Positions 9,410 to 20,530 are shown, counted from the stretch's first letter. The stretch: DNA of 64,000 bases from Candidatus Gemmiger faecavium (GCA_019114415.1 DXFO01000039.1:1-64000); one strand, 5' to 3'. Translations and numbers: made by a program. The notes: a model not told the origin generated them from the sequence alone.

Positions 9410-10220
9410 ACTCAGACAGGTCAAAAAGACCTTCAATCCCGGCACGGTCAATGAGAAAAAGGCCCTGACCGGCATCGACCTCAAACTGGAACAGGGGGAC
9501 TTTGTCACCATCGTCGGCTCCAACGGCGCGGGCAAATCCACCCTGTTCAACGCCATAGCGGGCAGTTTTATCCCCGACAGCGGCAGTATTCTGCTGGACG
9601 GCAAGGACATCACCTTCTGGCCGGACTATAAGCGGTCCAAGACCATCGGCCGCCTGTTCCAGGACCCCCTCAAAGGCACAGCCCCCAGCATGACCATTGA
9701 GGAAAACCTCGCCCTGGCCTACCTGCGGGCGTCGGGGCATACTTCGCCCTTCTCCCGCATCTCCAAGACTGAGCGGGAACTGTTCCGCGCCCGGCTGGCC
9801 GCTTTGGACCTGGGGCTGGAGGACCGCATGAAACAGCCGGTGGGCCTGCTTTCCGGCGGCCAGCGCCAGGCGCTGACGCTGTTGATGGCTACGCTGGTCA
9901 CCCCCAAACTGCTTCTGCTGGACGAGCACACCGCAGCCCTGGACCCCGCCACCGCCGACAAGGTCCTGGCTTTGACCCGCAGCATCGTGGCGGAACACAA
10001 CATCACCTGCTTGATGATCACCCACAACATGCACGCCGCCCTGGAACTGGGCAACCGCACCCTGATGATGGACGCCGGACATATCGTGCTGGACATCGGT
10101 GGGGAGGAGCGCAGCCAAATGACGGTGGACGACCTGCTGGAACGGTTTGCCCGGGATGCGGGACACAAACTGGACAACGACCGCATCCTGCTCAGCAAGG
10201 CGCAGACTGCCGCTGACTGA
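9402..10220 (+). CDS. trpZ: ABC importer ATPase (TrpZ type)
   Basis: Nucleotide-binding subunit that powers the importer (272 residues). Walker A is GSNGAGKST, the Q-loop lies in GRLFQDPLKG, the ABC signature is LLSGGQRQAL and Walker B is LLLLDEHTAALDP, where His takes the position usually held by Pro. The switch His is in MITHNMHAALELG. It overlaps the permease gene by 8 bases and ends just before a bidirectional terminator. Confidence 0.9.
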   Translation: MLELRQVKKTFNPGTVNEKKALTGIDLKLEQGDFVTIVGSNGAGKSTLFNAIAGSFIPDSGSILLDGKDITFWPDYKRSKTIGRLFQDPLKGTAPSMTIEENLALAYLRASGHTSPFSRISKTERELFRARLAALDLGLEDRMKQPVGLLSGGQRQALTLLMATLVTPKLLLLDEHTAALDPATADKVLALTRSIVAEHNITCLMITHNMHAALELGNRTLMMDAGHIVLDIGGEERSQMTVDDLLERFARDAGHKLDNDRILLSKAQTAAD

Positions 10221-10250
10221 ACGGAGACACCGGCCGATATTGTGACATCA

Positions 10251-10288
10251 AAAATCCGGGAAGAGCGAATGCTCTTCCCGGATTTTGT
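10251..10288. terminator. Bidirectional terminator between trpZ and apbE
   Basis: A perfect 15-bp stem (AAAATCCGGGAAGAG and complement) with a 5-6 base loop carries As on one side and Ts on the other, so it can stop both converging operons. Confidence 0.88.
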
Positions 10289-10303
10289 CTTGTGCGTGAA
10301 AAG

Positions 10304-11323
10304 TCAGGAATCAAATCCCTCGGTGTGGGTGATGGTGTGGCCCTCTTCCTCAAACCAGATGGCATCCACGCCGTCCAGGCTGTCCACAAGGGTCAGGCCG
10401 TCGTCCAGGGGCATGCAGTACAGCCCGGTGGACAGGGCGTCCCCCACACCGCCGTCGGAGCACAGCACCGACACACTGCGGAAATATTGGGCAGGGTAGA
10501 GGGTCTCCAGATCGATCAGGTGGGAATACCGCACGCCGTTTACCTCAAAATAGCGCTGGGTGTCGGCGCTGGTCACCAGCGACTGTCCCGATGCCAGGGG
10601 AACTTCCATCAGATCGGAGGAATCCTCATCCCAGGGCGCGGTGATACCCGCCACCCAGGAACTGCCGTCGGCGTGGGTACCGATGGCCCGGATGTTGCTG
10701 CCCGCGTCAATGAGAGCGTTGGTCAGGCCCCGGGCCTCGGCGGCCCGGGCGGCAGCCTCGATGGCCCAGCCTTTGGCCAGGCTGCCCGCGTCAATGCTCA
10801 TGTCGGGGTCAGCCAGGCGGACGGTTTTGGCGGTTTCATCCAGGATCAGGTCGTCCATGGAACAGTGCTGCGCGGCCTGCTGCAAGGCGGCGTCGCCGGG
10901 CAGAGCGGGGACTTCCGCTTCCCGGGCGTCGTGCCATAAAGCCAGCACCGACCCCGCCGCAATGTTGCAGCGGCCATCGGTCAGCTCGTACATCTCCTTG
11001 CCCATGGTCAGCAGCTGGAACAGGGCGTCGTCCACGGAAACGGCGTCGCCTCCGGCCTGGGCGTTGATGTCCGCCAGATTGGTCATGCCGTCGTAGCTGT
11101 TGTAGATGTCAAACAGCTTGTGATAGTACAAAAGATCGTCGTGCAGGGCCTGGGACTGCTGCTCCCATTCTTCCTCGCTCTCGCAGTAGGCTGTGACCCG
11201 GATGATCGAGTCAAACAGGTCAAAGTAGGTGGTCTGGTATTTCTGGCGGGTATCGCAGCCGGTGAGCGCCGCCAGCATCAGGACGGCCAGAGCAGCCGCT
11301 GCCGCCCGCAGACCTCGCCTCAT
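10304..11323 (-). CDS. apbE: FAD:protein FMN transferase (ApbE lipoprotein)
   Basis: Extracytoplasmic enzyme that attaches FMN to a Thr in the [ST]GAT-like motif of RnfD, RnfG and related flavoproteins. The signal peptide has the lipobox LTGC, so it is a lipoprotein of 339 residues. Family motifs are present with small changes: IDAGSLAKGWA (usually GGxxKG), IDAGSNI (usually GGN), SHLIDLETLYP (usually HIIDPxTG) and the metal-binding GDALSTGLY. Its start overlaps the stop of the DUF3783 gene (ATGA). The Rnf operon 14 kb away encodes two likely substrates. Confidence 0.88.
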   Translation of the reverse strand: MRRGLRAAAAALAVLMLAALTGCDTRQKYQTTYFDLFDSIIRVTAYCESEEEWEQQSQALHDDLLYYHKLFDIYNSYDGMTNLADINAQAGGDAVSVDDALFQLLTMGKEMYELTDGRCNIAAGSVLALWHDAREAEVPALPGDAALQQAAQHCSMDDLILDETAKTVRLADPDMSIDAGSLAKGWAIEAAARAAEARGLTNALIDAGSNIRAIGTHADGSSWVAGITAPWDEDSSDLMEVPLASGQSLVTSADTQRYFEVNGVRYSHLIDLETLYPAQYFRSVSVLCSDGGVGDALSTGLYCMPLDDGLTLVDSLDGVDAIWFEEEGHTITHTEGFDS

Positions 11324-11736
11324 TGGGGCTGACCGCTGCCCAGTGCCGCGTGTTCGGCAGACAGCTCCTCCAGCAGATGGCCCAGCGTCCAGGCGGCGCT
11401 GGTGGGGGTGACGGCCGCCCGCACCGGGAAGGTCATGCCGGTCTTTTTCACGGCGTCCAGCCAGGCGTTGAGATCGCCGTTGTCATGGCGCAGCCCGCCC
11501 ACGATCATGGCAGGAGTATTGCTCAAAGGCAGGGGATCGGGCAATGCCTGGACCGGGGCGGAAGCCTTGCCCGCGCACAGGTCGCCGATGGTGGTATCCA
11601 GGTCGTCCGCCCCCACAAAGCGGGGCGTCAGGCGGAAATCGGCGGCGCGGCGCAGCAGCGTGTCACAGCCGGGGGTCTCGGGGGTGATGCCCCACAAAAG
11701 CAGGGCGCGGGGTTCCTGACGGATATGAGCTTTCAT
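11320..11736 (-). CDS. DUF3783-like protein
   Basis: Small soluble protein of 138 residues with no known function. The C-terminal half (AMIVGGLRHDNGDLNAW, then AAVTPTSAAWTLGHLLEEL) resembles my recollection of the DUF3783 pattern, where a Thr-rich strand precedes a Trp and a terminal helix. GGGAGGA sits about 8 bases before the ATG. It lies between azlD and apbE in a tight operon and overlaps apbE by 4 bases, but the neighbours give no clear role. Confidence 0.65.
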   Translation of the reverse strand: MKAHIRQEPRALLLWGITPETPGCDTLLRRAADFRLTPRFVGADDLDTTIGDLCAGKASAPVQALPDPLPLSNTPAMIVGGLRHDNGDLNAWLDAVKKTGMTFPVRAAVTPTSAAWTLGHLLEELSAEHAALGSGQPQ

Positions 11737-11761
11737 AATAGGAAAATCCTCCCGTTTGGTG

Positions 11762-12088
11762 TTACAGCAGACGGATCAGCAGCATATAGGCCGCTGTGCC
11801 GCCCGCAATGCTGAGCAAAGTGTTGTGCTTCCACAGGTGCAGCCCAGCCACCAGGGCGCAGGCTGCAAGCTGCGGGACAAAGCCCGCGGCGGCGGTAAAG
11901 CTTACCGAGCGCAGGCAGTAGACGACCAGAATGGCCATGACGGCAGGGGGCAGCACCCGCCCCAGATACAGCACTGTCCGGCCCGGCGTACCGCTGCGGC
12001 CGAACAGCACAAAGGGCAGCGCCCGCACCGCGATGGTGCAAAGACTGGCCACCAGAATGATGGCAAGGTCGGAGAGAAAGGCAGTCAC
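11762..12088 (-). CDS. azlD: Branched-chain amino acid exporter small subunit AzlD
   Basis: Small membrane partner of AzlC, together exporting branched-chain amino acids or analogues. The real start is the GTG at 12088 (VTAFLSDLAIILVASL), preceded by GGAGGTGG and overlapping the azlC stop as GTGA; the track's 166-residue version starts inside azlC. It has 108 residues with about four hydrophobic segments and the family-typical RALPFVLFG and GRVLPPAVMAILVVY. Confidence 0.87.
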   Translation of the reverse strand: MTAFLSDLAIILVASLCTIAVRALPFVLFGRSGTPGRTVLYLGRVLPPAVMAILVVYCLRSVSFTAAAGFVPQLAACALVAGLHLWKHNTLLSIAGGTAAYMLLIRLL

Positions 12089-12786
12089 GGGGCGTCCACC
12101 TCCTCCGTTTGAGGCTGGAGCGTTCCGCGGCAGAGCAGCAGGACCAGCACGGTACAGACCAGGGCAGGCAGCAGGAACCGGTCGGGCCCCAGTACCACCA
12201 GCCAGAGCAGTCCGAAGCCAAGCCCCGCAACGGCGGGCAGGCGGCTTTTGGCCCCGCGCCACTGGTCCACAAAGATGACCACAAAGAGGGCGGTCATGGC
12301 AAAGTCGATGCCGGTCAGATCAAAAGGCAGCACGCTGCCCAAAATCGCCCCGGCAGCGCTGCCCGCCACCCAGTAGGCATGGTCCAGCAGGGCAATGTAC
12401 AGCCGTACCCGATCGGCGTCAAGCCCCTTGGGCGGCTGCAGGCTGCATAGCAGGGAGTAGGTCTCGTCGGTAAGGGAAAAGATCATATAGGGCTTTGCCC
12501 GGCCCATCTTGCGGAAAGTCTCCAGAAAGGACAGGCCGTAAAACAGGTGGCGGCTGTTGACCGACAGGGTGGTCAGGGCGACCGACAGCAGGCTGGCAAA
12601 TCCGCCGCCCAAAAGGCCCACCAGAACAAACTGCATGGACCCGGCGTAGACAATGACGCTGGTCAGCACGGCCCAGGGCCAGCCGTATCCCGCCTGCTGG
12701 AGCAGCAGACCGAAGGCAAGGCCCAGAAACAGGTATCCGCACAGGACAGGCACCGTCTGGCGGAAGGCATAACGAAGTTCCCGCAT
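12085..12786 (-). CDS. azlC: Branched-chain amino acid exporter large subunit AzlC
   Basis: Polytopic membrane protein of the AzlC/YgaZ family (233 residues). Typical motifs are GYLFLGLAFGLLLQQAGYGW, YAGSMQFVLVGLL and NSRHLFYGLSF. It heads the operon azlC-azlD-DUF3783-apbE. An AAGGAG lies about 14 bases before the ATG, longer than ideal; no better start gives the family N-terminus. It lies just after the secA terminator, and no clear promoter was found in the 44 bases between that terminator and the start codon. Confidence 0.88.
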   Translation of the reverse strand: MRELRYAFRQTVPVLCGYLFLGLAFGLLLQQAGYGWPWAVLTSVIVYAGSMQFVLVGLLGGGFASLLSVALTTLSVNSRHLFYGLSFLETFRKMGRAKPYMIFSLTDETYSLLCSLQPPKGLDADRVRLYIALLDHAYWVAGSAAGAILGSVLPFDLTGIDFAMTALFVVIFVDQWRGAKSRLPAVAGLGFGLLWLVVLGPDRFLLPALVCTVLVLLLCRGTLQPQTEEVDAP

Positions 12787-12829
12787 GGAAAAAGTTCAAG
12801 GCTCCTTTGCTTTGGTATTGGCATGCTGC

Positions 12830-12880
12830 AAAGACAAAACGCGGCGCAGCCCGCGGCCGGTGGCCGGGCGTGCGCCGCGC
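12830..12880 (-). terminator. Terminator after secA
   Basis: On the minus strand GCGGCGCA and TGCGCCGC bracket an inner GC hairpin, followed by TTTTGTCTTT. Confidence 0.75.
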
Positions 12881-12894
12881 TTCCCGACGCGGGC

Positions 12895-15771
<2,877 letters not shown>

Positions 15772-15873
15772 AAGCACACACCTGTTCTGACTGATTTAGA
15801 AAATGTCATCGCAGCAGCGGCAAAATTCCGCCCTGCAAAGCGCCGTTATCCGGCGCTGGATACACACTCTAAT

Positions 15874-15917
15874 ATAATACACCCGCGCAGGCAATGCTGT
15901 CAAACCTGCGCGGGTGT
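15874..15917 (-). promoter_or_regulatory. secA promoter within a 13-bp inverted repeat
   Basis: On the minus strand TTGACA (15903-15898) and TATTAT (15879-15874) are 18 bases apart, about 100 bases before secA. The -35 lies in the 13-base loop between perfect 13-bp arms (ACACCCGCGCAGG and complement) whose right arm fills most of the spacer. The palindrome could be an operator or the terminator of the upstream gene; the AT-rich ATTATATT that follows is a poor T-tract. Confidence 0.6.
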
Positions 15918-15942
15918 AGAAAAACGGGAATTTGTTGCTGTT

Positions 15943-16296
15943 TCAGGAATGTTTGCTGGCTGCCCGGCGGTTTTGCCGCGTGGTCAGGACCAACGCCGCA
16001 AAAAGCAGAACCGCCCAGACAGGCAGGCCGCAGATCAGCCGCAGCCCGGAAAACTCGCCGGAAGCGGGCCGGAGAAGGTAGCAATAGAGACCCCATCCCA
16101 GACTGTTGACGAACTCGGCGGCCAGATACCAGACGACTGCCGTTTTAAGTCCTGTCCGGGTGCGGTTTTGCCGCTGCACCAGGACCAGAATGGCGTAAGC
16201 CACTGCACACAGGAGCCAGAACAGCAGCCAGAGATCGACGTCGGACGGCCAGGATGTACCGCGTTCCTGTGCGGCGGCCAGTAGTGCTACGCCCAT
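15943..16296 (-). CDS. Small three-helix membrane protein, unknown
   Basis: Not recognised. ATG 16296 has AAAGGAGG at good spacing, giving 117 residues; the track's upstream extension has no ribosome site and overlaps a terminator-free leader. Three hydrophobic stretches are seen (WLLFWLLCAVAYAILVLVQR; VVWYLAAEFVNSLGWGLYCY; LPVWAVLLFAALVLTTRQ) with Arg-rich loops and a basic tail. It is upstream of secA on the same strand, but the secA promoter and palindrome separate them. No function is assigned. Confidence 0.65.
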   Translation of the reverse strand: MGVALLAAAQERGTSWPSDVDLWLLFWLLCAVAYAILVLVQRQNRTRTGLKTAVVWYLAAEFVNSLGWGLYCYLLRPASGEFSGLRLICGLPVWAVLLFAALVLTTRQNRRAASKHS

Positions 16297-16379
16297 GGAG
16301 AGCCTCCTTTTCTCGTCAATGCGTGTAAAATCTTGGCGGGATATCCACAGTATATCATGGGAACCCGCCGCCGGCAATG

Positions 16380-16423
16380 TAAAAAGCCGGATGGAGCCTG
16401 AAAAATCAGACTGCACATCCGGC
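16380..16423 (-). terminator. Terminator after the EamA gene
   Basis: GCCGGATG and CATCCGGC arms followed on the minus strand by five Ts. Confidence 0.8.
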
Positions 16424-16446
16424 AAGACCGTAAAGAACTTCCGTGT

Positions 16447-17373
16447 TCAGTTTTTGGCCCCCGAGTGTTGCGGCCGGGGGGCGGGCTGATTTGCCCCGGC
16501 GGACAGCAGCACCAGCATGACAAAGATGCAGCCGAATCCCAGGGCGTCCCACACCGTAAAGGGGGAACCCAGGGCCAGGGTGGAGATGAGGGCGGCGGTG
16601 GCGGGCTCGGCAAAGCTGTACAGACTGCTGCGCTGGGGGCCGATCAGCTTGACGCCCTGCATATAGCAGCAGAAGGCCAGCAAGTTGCCCACGCAGACCA
16701 CCACCGCGATGCCCAGCACACCCCCGGGACCCGGCACATACCCCGACTCCCACGGGCGGAAGAGCAGGCAGAACAGCGCGCCGCCCATGAGAAAAGCCCA
16801 GCCCTGTAACATGGGTGTGGGATAGCGGCTTTGCAGCTGCTTGGGCCACATGGTGTAGATGACCACACAGACGGCACTGAGCATGCCGGTCAGGAAAGCC
16901 CCCGGGGAGATGGCAAGCCCGGTCAGGCTGCCGTGGGTGGTCAGCAGAAAGACGCCCAGCATGGCCAGCAGGATGGAGGCCAGCTCAAAGGGCCTGGGCA
17001 GCCGCCGTGCCAGCAGGCAGGTGACCACCAGGATCATGGCGGGGGAGACATTCTGCAAAATGGTGGCCATGCCTGCCGTGGACTGGTCGATGGTCATAAA
17101 GTACATCAGCTGGCAGCAGCTGACACCGGCCAGGCCGTAGATCAGAAGGTCCACGGCATCCCGGCGGGAGCGCCAGGGGGCAACCAGCAGCCTGGGATCG
17201 CGGATGCAGTAATACCCGCACAGGATCAGTCCCGCCAGCAGCAGGCGGATGGGCGTCAGCCAGGTGGCGCTCATGCCCTCGTAGGTAAAAAGATACTGCC
17301 CCGTACAGCCGGACAGACCCCAGCAGGCGGCACCGCCGAAGGCCAGGATGGAACCCTTTACACGGTCGGTCAT
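16447..17373 (-). CDS. EamA/DMT-family permease
   Basis: Drug/metabolite-type exporter of the inner membrane with two EamA repeats and about ten hydrophobic segments in 308 residues. ATG 17373 (MTDRVKGSILAFGGAACWG) is 8 bases after GGAGGA; the track starts 5 codons earlier at a TTG inside that site. Repeat motifs include MATILQNVSPAMILV and YSFAEPATAALISTLALG, the latter a very typical second-repeat signature. Substrate unknown. It follows the HAD gene by about 60 bases and may be cotranscribed with it. Confidence 0.85.
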   Translation of the reverse strand: MTDRVKGSILAFGGAACWGLSGCTGQYLFTYEGMSATWLTPIRLLLAGLILCGYYCIRDPRLLVAPWRSRRDAVDLLIYGLAGVSCCQLMYFMTIDQSTAGMATILQNVSPAMILVVTCLLARRLPRPFELASILLAMLGVFLLTTHGSLTGLAISPGAFLTGMLSAVCVVIYTMWPKQLQSRYPTPMLQGWAFLMGGALFCLLFRPWESGYVPGPGGVLGIAVVVCVGNLLAFCCYMQGVKLIGPQRSSLYSFAEPATAALISTLALGSPFTVWDALGFGCIFVMLVLLSAGANQPAPRPQHSGAKN

Positions 17374-17431
17374 GGAAAATTCCTCCAAAAAGGCGCGGCA
17401 GGCAAAACGCCGTCGCGCCGGAATACAGTGT

Positions 17432-18094
17432 TTATTCTGCCTGTCTGCTGCCGCTCAGGATCAGGTCGGCAGCAGCGGTCAGGGTGGGAACCACCGGGGC
17501 GCCGGTGGAGGCAAGGGCCTCGGCGGTCTGGTGGCCTCCGCTGTACAGGATGCAGCGGACTCCCAGAGCCTTTGCTACCTGGTAGTCGTGGGTGGAGTCA
17601 CCGATCATGACTGCACGGTCGGGGTCAAACCCGCTGCGCTCCAGATAGGAAAGCCCCAGCTCCACCTTGCTCTTGGCGTAAATGTCGCCCAGCCCCAGCA
17701 TGGTGTCAAAACAGTCGGCCACACCGCGCTCGGCAGTCTGCCGCCGCAGCGTGTCGATGGGGGAGGCGGACAGGATCACCTGACGCAGCCCCGCGTCGTG
17801 CAGACGGTCCAGGGTAGGCCGGGCGTCGGCAGTCAGAGGGCAGTGGACGCTGGCGGGAATGTAGTCGGCCATGTAGCTTTGGGCCAGCTCGTCAAAGCTG
17901 TTGCGGGTAAAGTCGAACCCGGCCCGGAGGTAATATTCCTCCACCGGGAAGCCGAAGATCTTCCGGTAGCTGTCCAGGTCGTACCGCTGGGAATACCCGT
18001 GGCGTGCCAGCAGACGGTTGAGCGCATCCACGCACAGTGCCACATCATCCAGCAGGGTACCGTTCCAGTCCCACAGAACCAGATCTGTCCTCAT
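17432..18094 (-). CDS. HAD-superfamily phosphatase (phosphoglycolate phosphatase-like)
   Basis: Soluble phosphatase of 220 residues. HAD motifs are all present: I, LWDWNGTLLDD (the nucleophile is the first Asp); II, VILSASP; III, the Lys in AKSKVELGLSYL; IV, VMIGDSTHDYQVA. The cap lies between motifs I and II, as in the Gph/PgmB-like group. AAGGTGG precedes the ATG at 9 bases. It may repair phosphoglycolate or another small phosphate ester; the substrate is not readable. Confidence 0.85.
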   Translation of the reverse strand: MRTDLVLWDWNGTLLDDVALCVDALNRLLARHGYSQRYDLDSYRKIFGFPVEEYYLRAGFDFTRNSFDELAQSYMADYIPASVHCPLTADARPTLDRLHDAGLRQVILSASPIDTLRRQTAERGVADCFDTMLGLGDIYAKSKVELGLSYLERSGFDPDRAVMIGDSTHDYQVAKALGVRCILYSGGHQTAEALASTGAPVVPTLTAAADLILSGSRQAE

Positions 18095-18138
18095 TCGGGG
18101 TCACCACCTTGAAAAACAGAGTATGCGAAAAAATCAGG

Positions 18139-18744
18139 TCATGCACGCACGGCCTTGAGCAGGGCCGGGGTGGATTCCACGATGCGGGCAAACAGCACGC
18201 CCAGGATCATGCAGCTGATGACCTCGCCCACACCAACGGTGAAGGCGCTCCAGGCGATCAGCGGCAGCGTAGCCGGAGAATCCGAGAAGAAAATGGCGAT
18301 CTCGGGGCCGACGATCAGTGCGTTGAAGATGACCGGCGGAATGGAAGCCGGAATGGCCAGGCCCTTCCAGCGGATGTTGCGCAGCTGGTAGGTGACCAGG
18401 CAGGCCAGCAGGGTGGCGACTGTGCCGAACACGATGTCCACCGCAGCGGTGGTGCCCATAGCAACGCCCATCAGGTTGGACAGGAAGCAGCCCACCGTCA
18501 CGGCGGTGATGTACTCGGCACCGAAAATCGGCATCAGGGTCAGGATCTCAGCCACGCGGACCTGGACGGCGCCGAAAGAGAAGGGCGCCAGCACCAGGCA
18601 GAGCGCCACATACACAGCGGCCACCATGGCGACCCGCGCCGTGCGGGTGGTGGAAGGCTTGGTTGCCTTGCGGTCCATTGCCAGGCGGATGCCCGCGATG
18701 ACGGCGATCAGAACGACCACGAAAAGAAAAATCCAATACAGCAT
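18139..18744 (-). CDS. queT: Queuosine-precursor ECF transporter S component QueT
   Basis: Membrane substrate-binding subunit for preQ1/queuosine precursor import; it needs a shared ECF ATPase/T module that is not in this window. ATG 18744 follows CCGGAG at 6 bases, giving 201 residues with about six hydrophobic helices. Family motifs: LCLVLAPFSFGAVQVRVAE, ILTLMPIFGAEY, GCFLSNL and FGTVATLLACLVTY. The leader matches a preQ1-III riboswitch, which independently supports the substrate. Confidence 0.92.
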   Translation of the reverse strand: MLYWIFLFVVVLIAVIAGIRLAMDRKATKPSTTRTARVAMVAAVYVALCLVLAPFSFGAVQVRVAEILTLMPIFGAEYITAVTVGCFLSNLMGVAMGTTAAVDIVFGTVATLLACLVTYQLRNIRWKGLAIPASIPPVIFNALIVGPEIAIFFSDSPATLPLIAWSAFTVGVGEVISCMILGVLFARIVESTPALLKAVRA

Positions 18745-18749
18745 AATAC

Positions 18750-18856
18750 ACTCCGGCGGATAGATTTTGACCGTTCGCAAGACCGCCAGCCTTGCGTCGG
18801 TTTGTCGCCGTCTCCCATGGGGGGAGGGGCGGAGCCTAAAATCCTAAGTTGCTCAA
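18750..18856 (-). ncRNA. preQ1-III-like riboswitch of queT
   Basis: The leader keeps the two blocks I remember from the Faecalibacterium preQ1-III aptamer: GCAACTTAGGATTTTAGGCT at its 5' side and GGCGGTC...CGGTCAAAAT...ATCCGCCGGAG at its 3' side. GGCGG can pair with the CCGCC that abuts the Shine-Dalgarno CCGGAG, so ligand binding would hide the ribosome site. The assignment comes from memory of the published class and from the gene it controls; a covariance search was not run. Confidence 0.85.
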
Positions 18857-18865
18857 CAAACCGTT

Positions 18866-18894
18866 ATTATAGCAAACTTCCCGGCCACTGACAA
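18866..18894 (-). promoter_or_regulatory. queT promoter
   Basis: TTGTCA lies 17 bases before TATAAT on the minus strand, placing the start of transcription at the 5' edge of the riboswitch. Confidence 0.8.
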
Positions 18895-18915
18895 GAGGCG
18901 CGGGAAGCCGTACAG

Positions 18916-18963
18916 ACAAAAAAACGACCGCCCGCCGTCCCATAAACGGGAGAGGCAGGCGGC
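18916..18963 (-). terminator. Terminator after degV
   Basis: An imperfect GC stem (GCCGCCTGCC with GGCGGGCGGT) is followed on the minus strand by seven Ts. Confidence 0.82.
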
Positions 18964-18979
18964 CGGAACGGATACAGGG

Positions 18980-19882
18980 TTACGGCAGGGAGGGGGCATA
19001 ATCGCACAGGCGGCGGGGCTTGCCCTCAAAGACCACTGCCACGGCGTCGGGGCCGGTGTTGGCGCTGACGGCGCCGCCCAGCTGGAAGGTGCACAGCGGC
19101 GCATGGCCGAATTCCTTCTTGCACAGTTTGACCAGCTCATCGCGGCGGGCGGTGGAGGCGGTATATGCCACCATGTAGGGGGTATCCTTCATGTCTTCCA
19201 CACGGGTATGGACCCACTTCAGCATGGCAGGGGGGACGGCGGCGTCGCCGCGGACCTTGGCTTCCACGCGGGAAATACCGTCGTTCAGGCTGATGATGGG
19301 GCGCAGGCCCAGCAGCTCGCCCGCAAAAGCGGCGGCAGCGGAGACGCGGCCGGACTTCTTCATCTGCTTCAGGGTGTAGGCTGCCAGGCAGACCTCCACA
19401 CGGGCAAATTTTTCTTCCATCTCCAGCACGGCATCCGCCACGGTGGCGCCGTTGCGGACCTTGCGGGCGCACTCGCAGACATACCAGCCGAACACCATGG
19501 AGTAGGTGTGGCTGTCAATGATGCGCAGCTTCATCTGGCAGTCGGGACGCTCGTCGGCCAGCATTTTGGCGGCGGCGTGGGCGTTCTGGTTGGTGCTGGA
19601 ACCGCCCGCGTTGATGGTCACGTGGACCAGATCGGTGTAGCCTTCGTCGGCAAAACGGGTGTAATATTCCAGCCACTGCAGCGGAGTGATGGCCGCGGTG
19701 GTGGGCACGCCCTTGGCCTCGCGCATCATTTCATAGAACTGATCGTTGGTCATGTCGCGGCGTTCAATGTACTCTTTCCCATCCAGGTTGATCGGGAAAC
19801 AGGCGATCTCGATCCCGTATTTTTCGGCAAGATCGGCGGGAATGTCGCAGCTGGAATCGGTCAAAAATGCTACCTTACTCAT
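18980..19882 (-). CDS. degV: DegV-family fatty acid-binding protein
   Basis: Cytoplasmic protein that binds a fatty acid; in related bacteria DegV-like FakB partners FakA to make acyl-phosphate. The N-terminal FLTDSSCDIP and the internal VPTTAAITPLQWLEYY and VHVTINAGGSSTNQNA are DegV motifs, with GRVSAAAAFAGELLGLRPII further on. Start chosen at ATG 19882 (MSKVAFLTDSS, 300 residues); an in-frame ATG at 19900 overlaps trmL and is also possible. It follows trmL closely and ends in a strong terminator. Confidence 0.9.
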   Translation of the reverse strand: MSKVAFLTDSSCDIPADLAEKYGIEIACFPINLDGKEYIERRDMTNDQFYEMMREAKGVPTTAAITPLQWLEYYTRFADEGYTDLVHVTINAGGSSTNQNAHAAAKMLADERPDCQMKLRIIDSHTYSMVFGWYVCECARKVRNGATVADAVLEMEEKFARVEVCLAAYTLKQMKKSGRVSAAAAFAGELLGLRPIISLNDGISRVEAKVRGDAAVPPAMLKWVHTRVEDMKDTPYMVAYTASTARRDELVKLCKKEFGHAPLCTFQLGGAVSANTGPDAVAVVFEGKPRRLCDYAPSLP

Positions 19883-19890
19883 CTTCCGTG

Positions 19891-20388
19891 TCACTTCCAT
19901 TCGTAATTGGTCAACTGTCCGTGGGTCTCAAGCTCGGCAAAATCCCATTGCCGCAGCGCTTCATACACGCCGACGGCCACCGAATTGGACAAATTCAGGC
20001 AGCGCTCGCCATGGCGCATGGGGATACGCACACAGGAATCCGGGTGCTGCACCAGCAGCGACTCCGGCAGGCCGGCATCCTCCCGCCCGAACACCAGATA
20101 GGCGCCGTCGGGGTACGAAACATCCGTATGCCGGTGCAGACCCTTGGAGGTGAAGTAGAAAAAGGGGCCTGCATTCTTTTCCGAAAAATCGGCATAATCC
20201 CGATAATATGTTATATCAAGCTGGTGCCAATAGTCAAGCCCGGCGCGCTTGAGTTTGCGGTCGTCCACGGTAAAGCCCATCGGTCCCACCAGGTGCAGCC
20301 GGGCACCGGTCACGGCACAGGTCCGCGCCACGTTGCCGGCATTCTGGGGAATGCGCGGTTCCACCAATACGATATTCAAAACAGGCAT
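19891..20388 (-). CDS. trmL: tRNA (cytidine/uridine-34-2'-O)-methyltransferase TrmL
   Basis: SPOUT-class enzyme that methylates the wobble-base ribose of tRNA-Leu isoacceptors using S-adenosylmethionine. It has 165 residues, the usual length. Knot motifs: NIVLVEPRIPQNAGNVARTC at the N-terminus, LVFGREDAGLP, and NLSNSVAVGVYEALRQ at the C-terminus. AAAGGAA precedes the ATG. It is followed by degV on the same transcript. Confidence 0.94.
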   Translation of the reverse strand: MPVLNIVLVEPRIPQNAGNVARTCAVTGARLHLVGPMGFTVDDRKLKRAGLDYWHQLDITYYRDYADFSEKNAGPFFYFTSKGLHRHTDVSYPDGAYLVFGREDAGLPESLLVQHPDSCVRIPMRHGERCLNLSNSVAVGVYEALRQWDFAELETHGQLTNYEWK

Positions 20389-20432
20389 AGGGGATTCCTT
20401 TCACGTCCTTGCCAGCCCGGCGGTTTGCAGGG

Positions 20433-20456
20433 CAAAAATGCGGGCATCCCGCCCGC
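20433..20456 (-). terminator. Terminator after the pyridoxal kinase gene
   Basis: Short stem GCGGGC/GCCCGC followed by ATTTTT on the minus strand. Confidence 0.65.
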
Positions 20457-20530
20457 AAACCACCGAAAACCGGCTGAAAACTGTTATATTTTGGAAGGAT
20501 AATACAAAATGTAAATAAATGGCATCCGCT

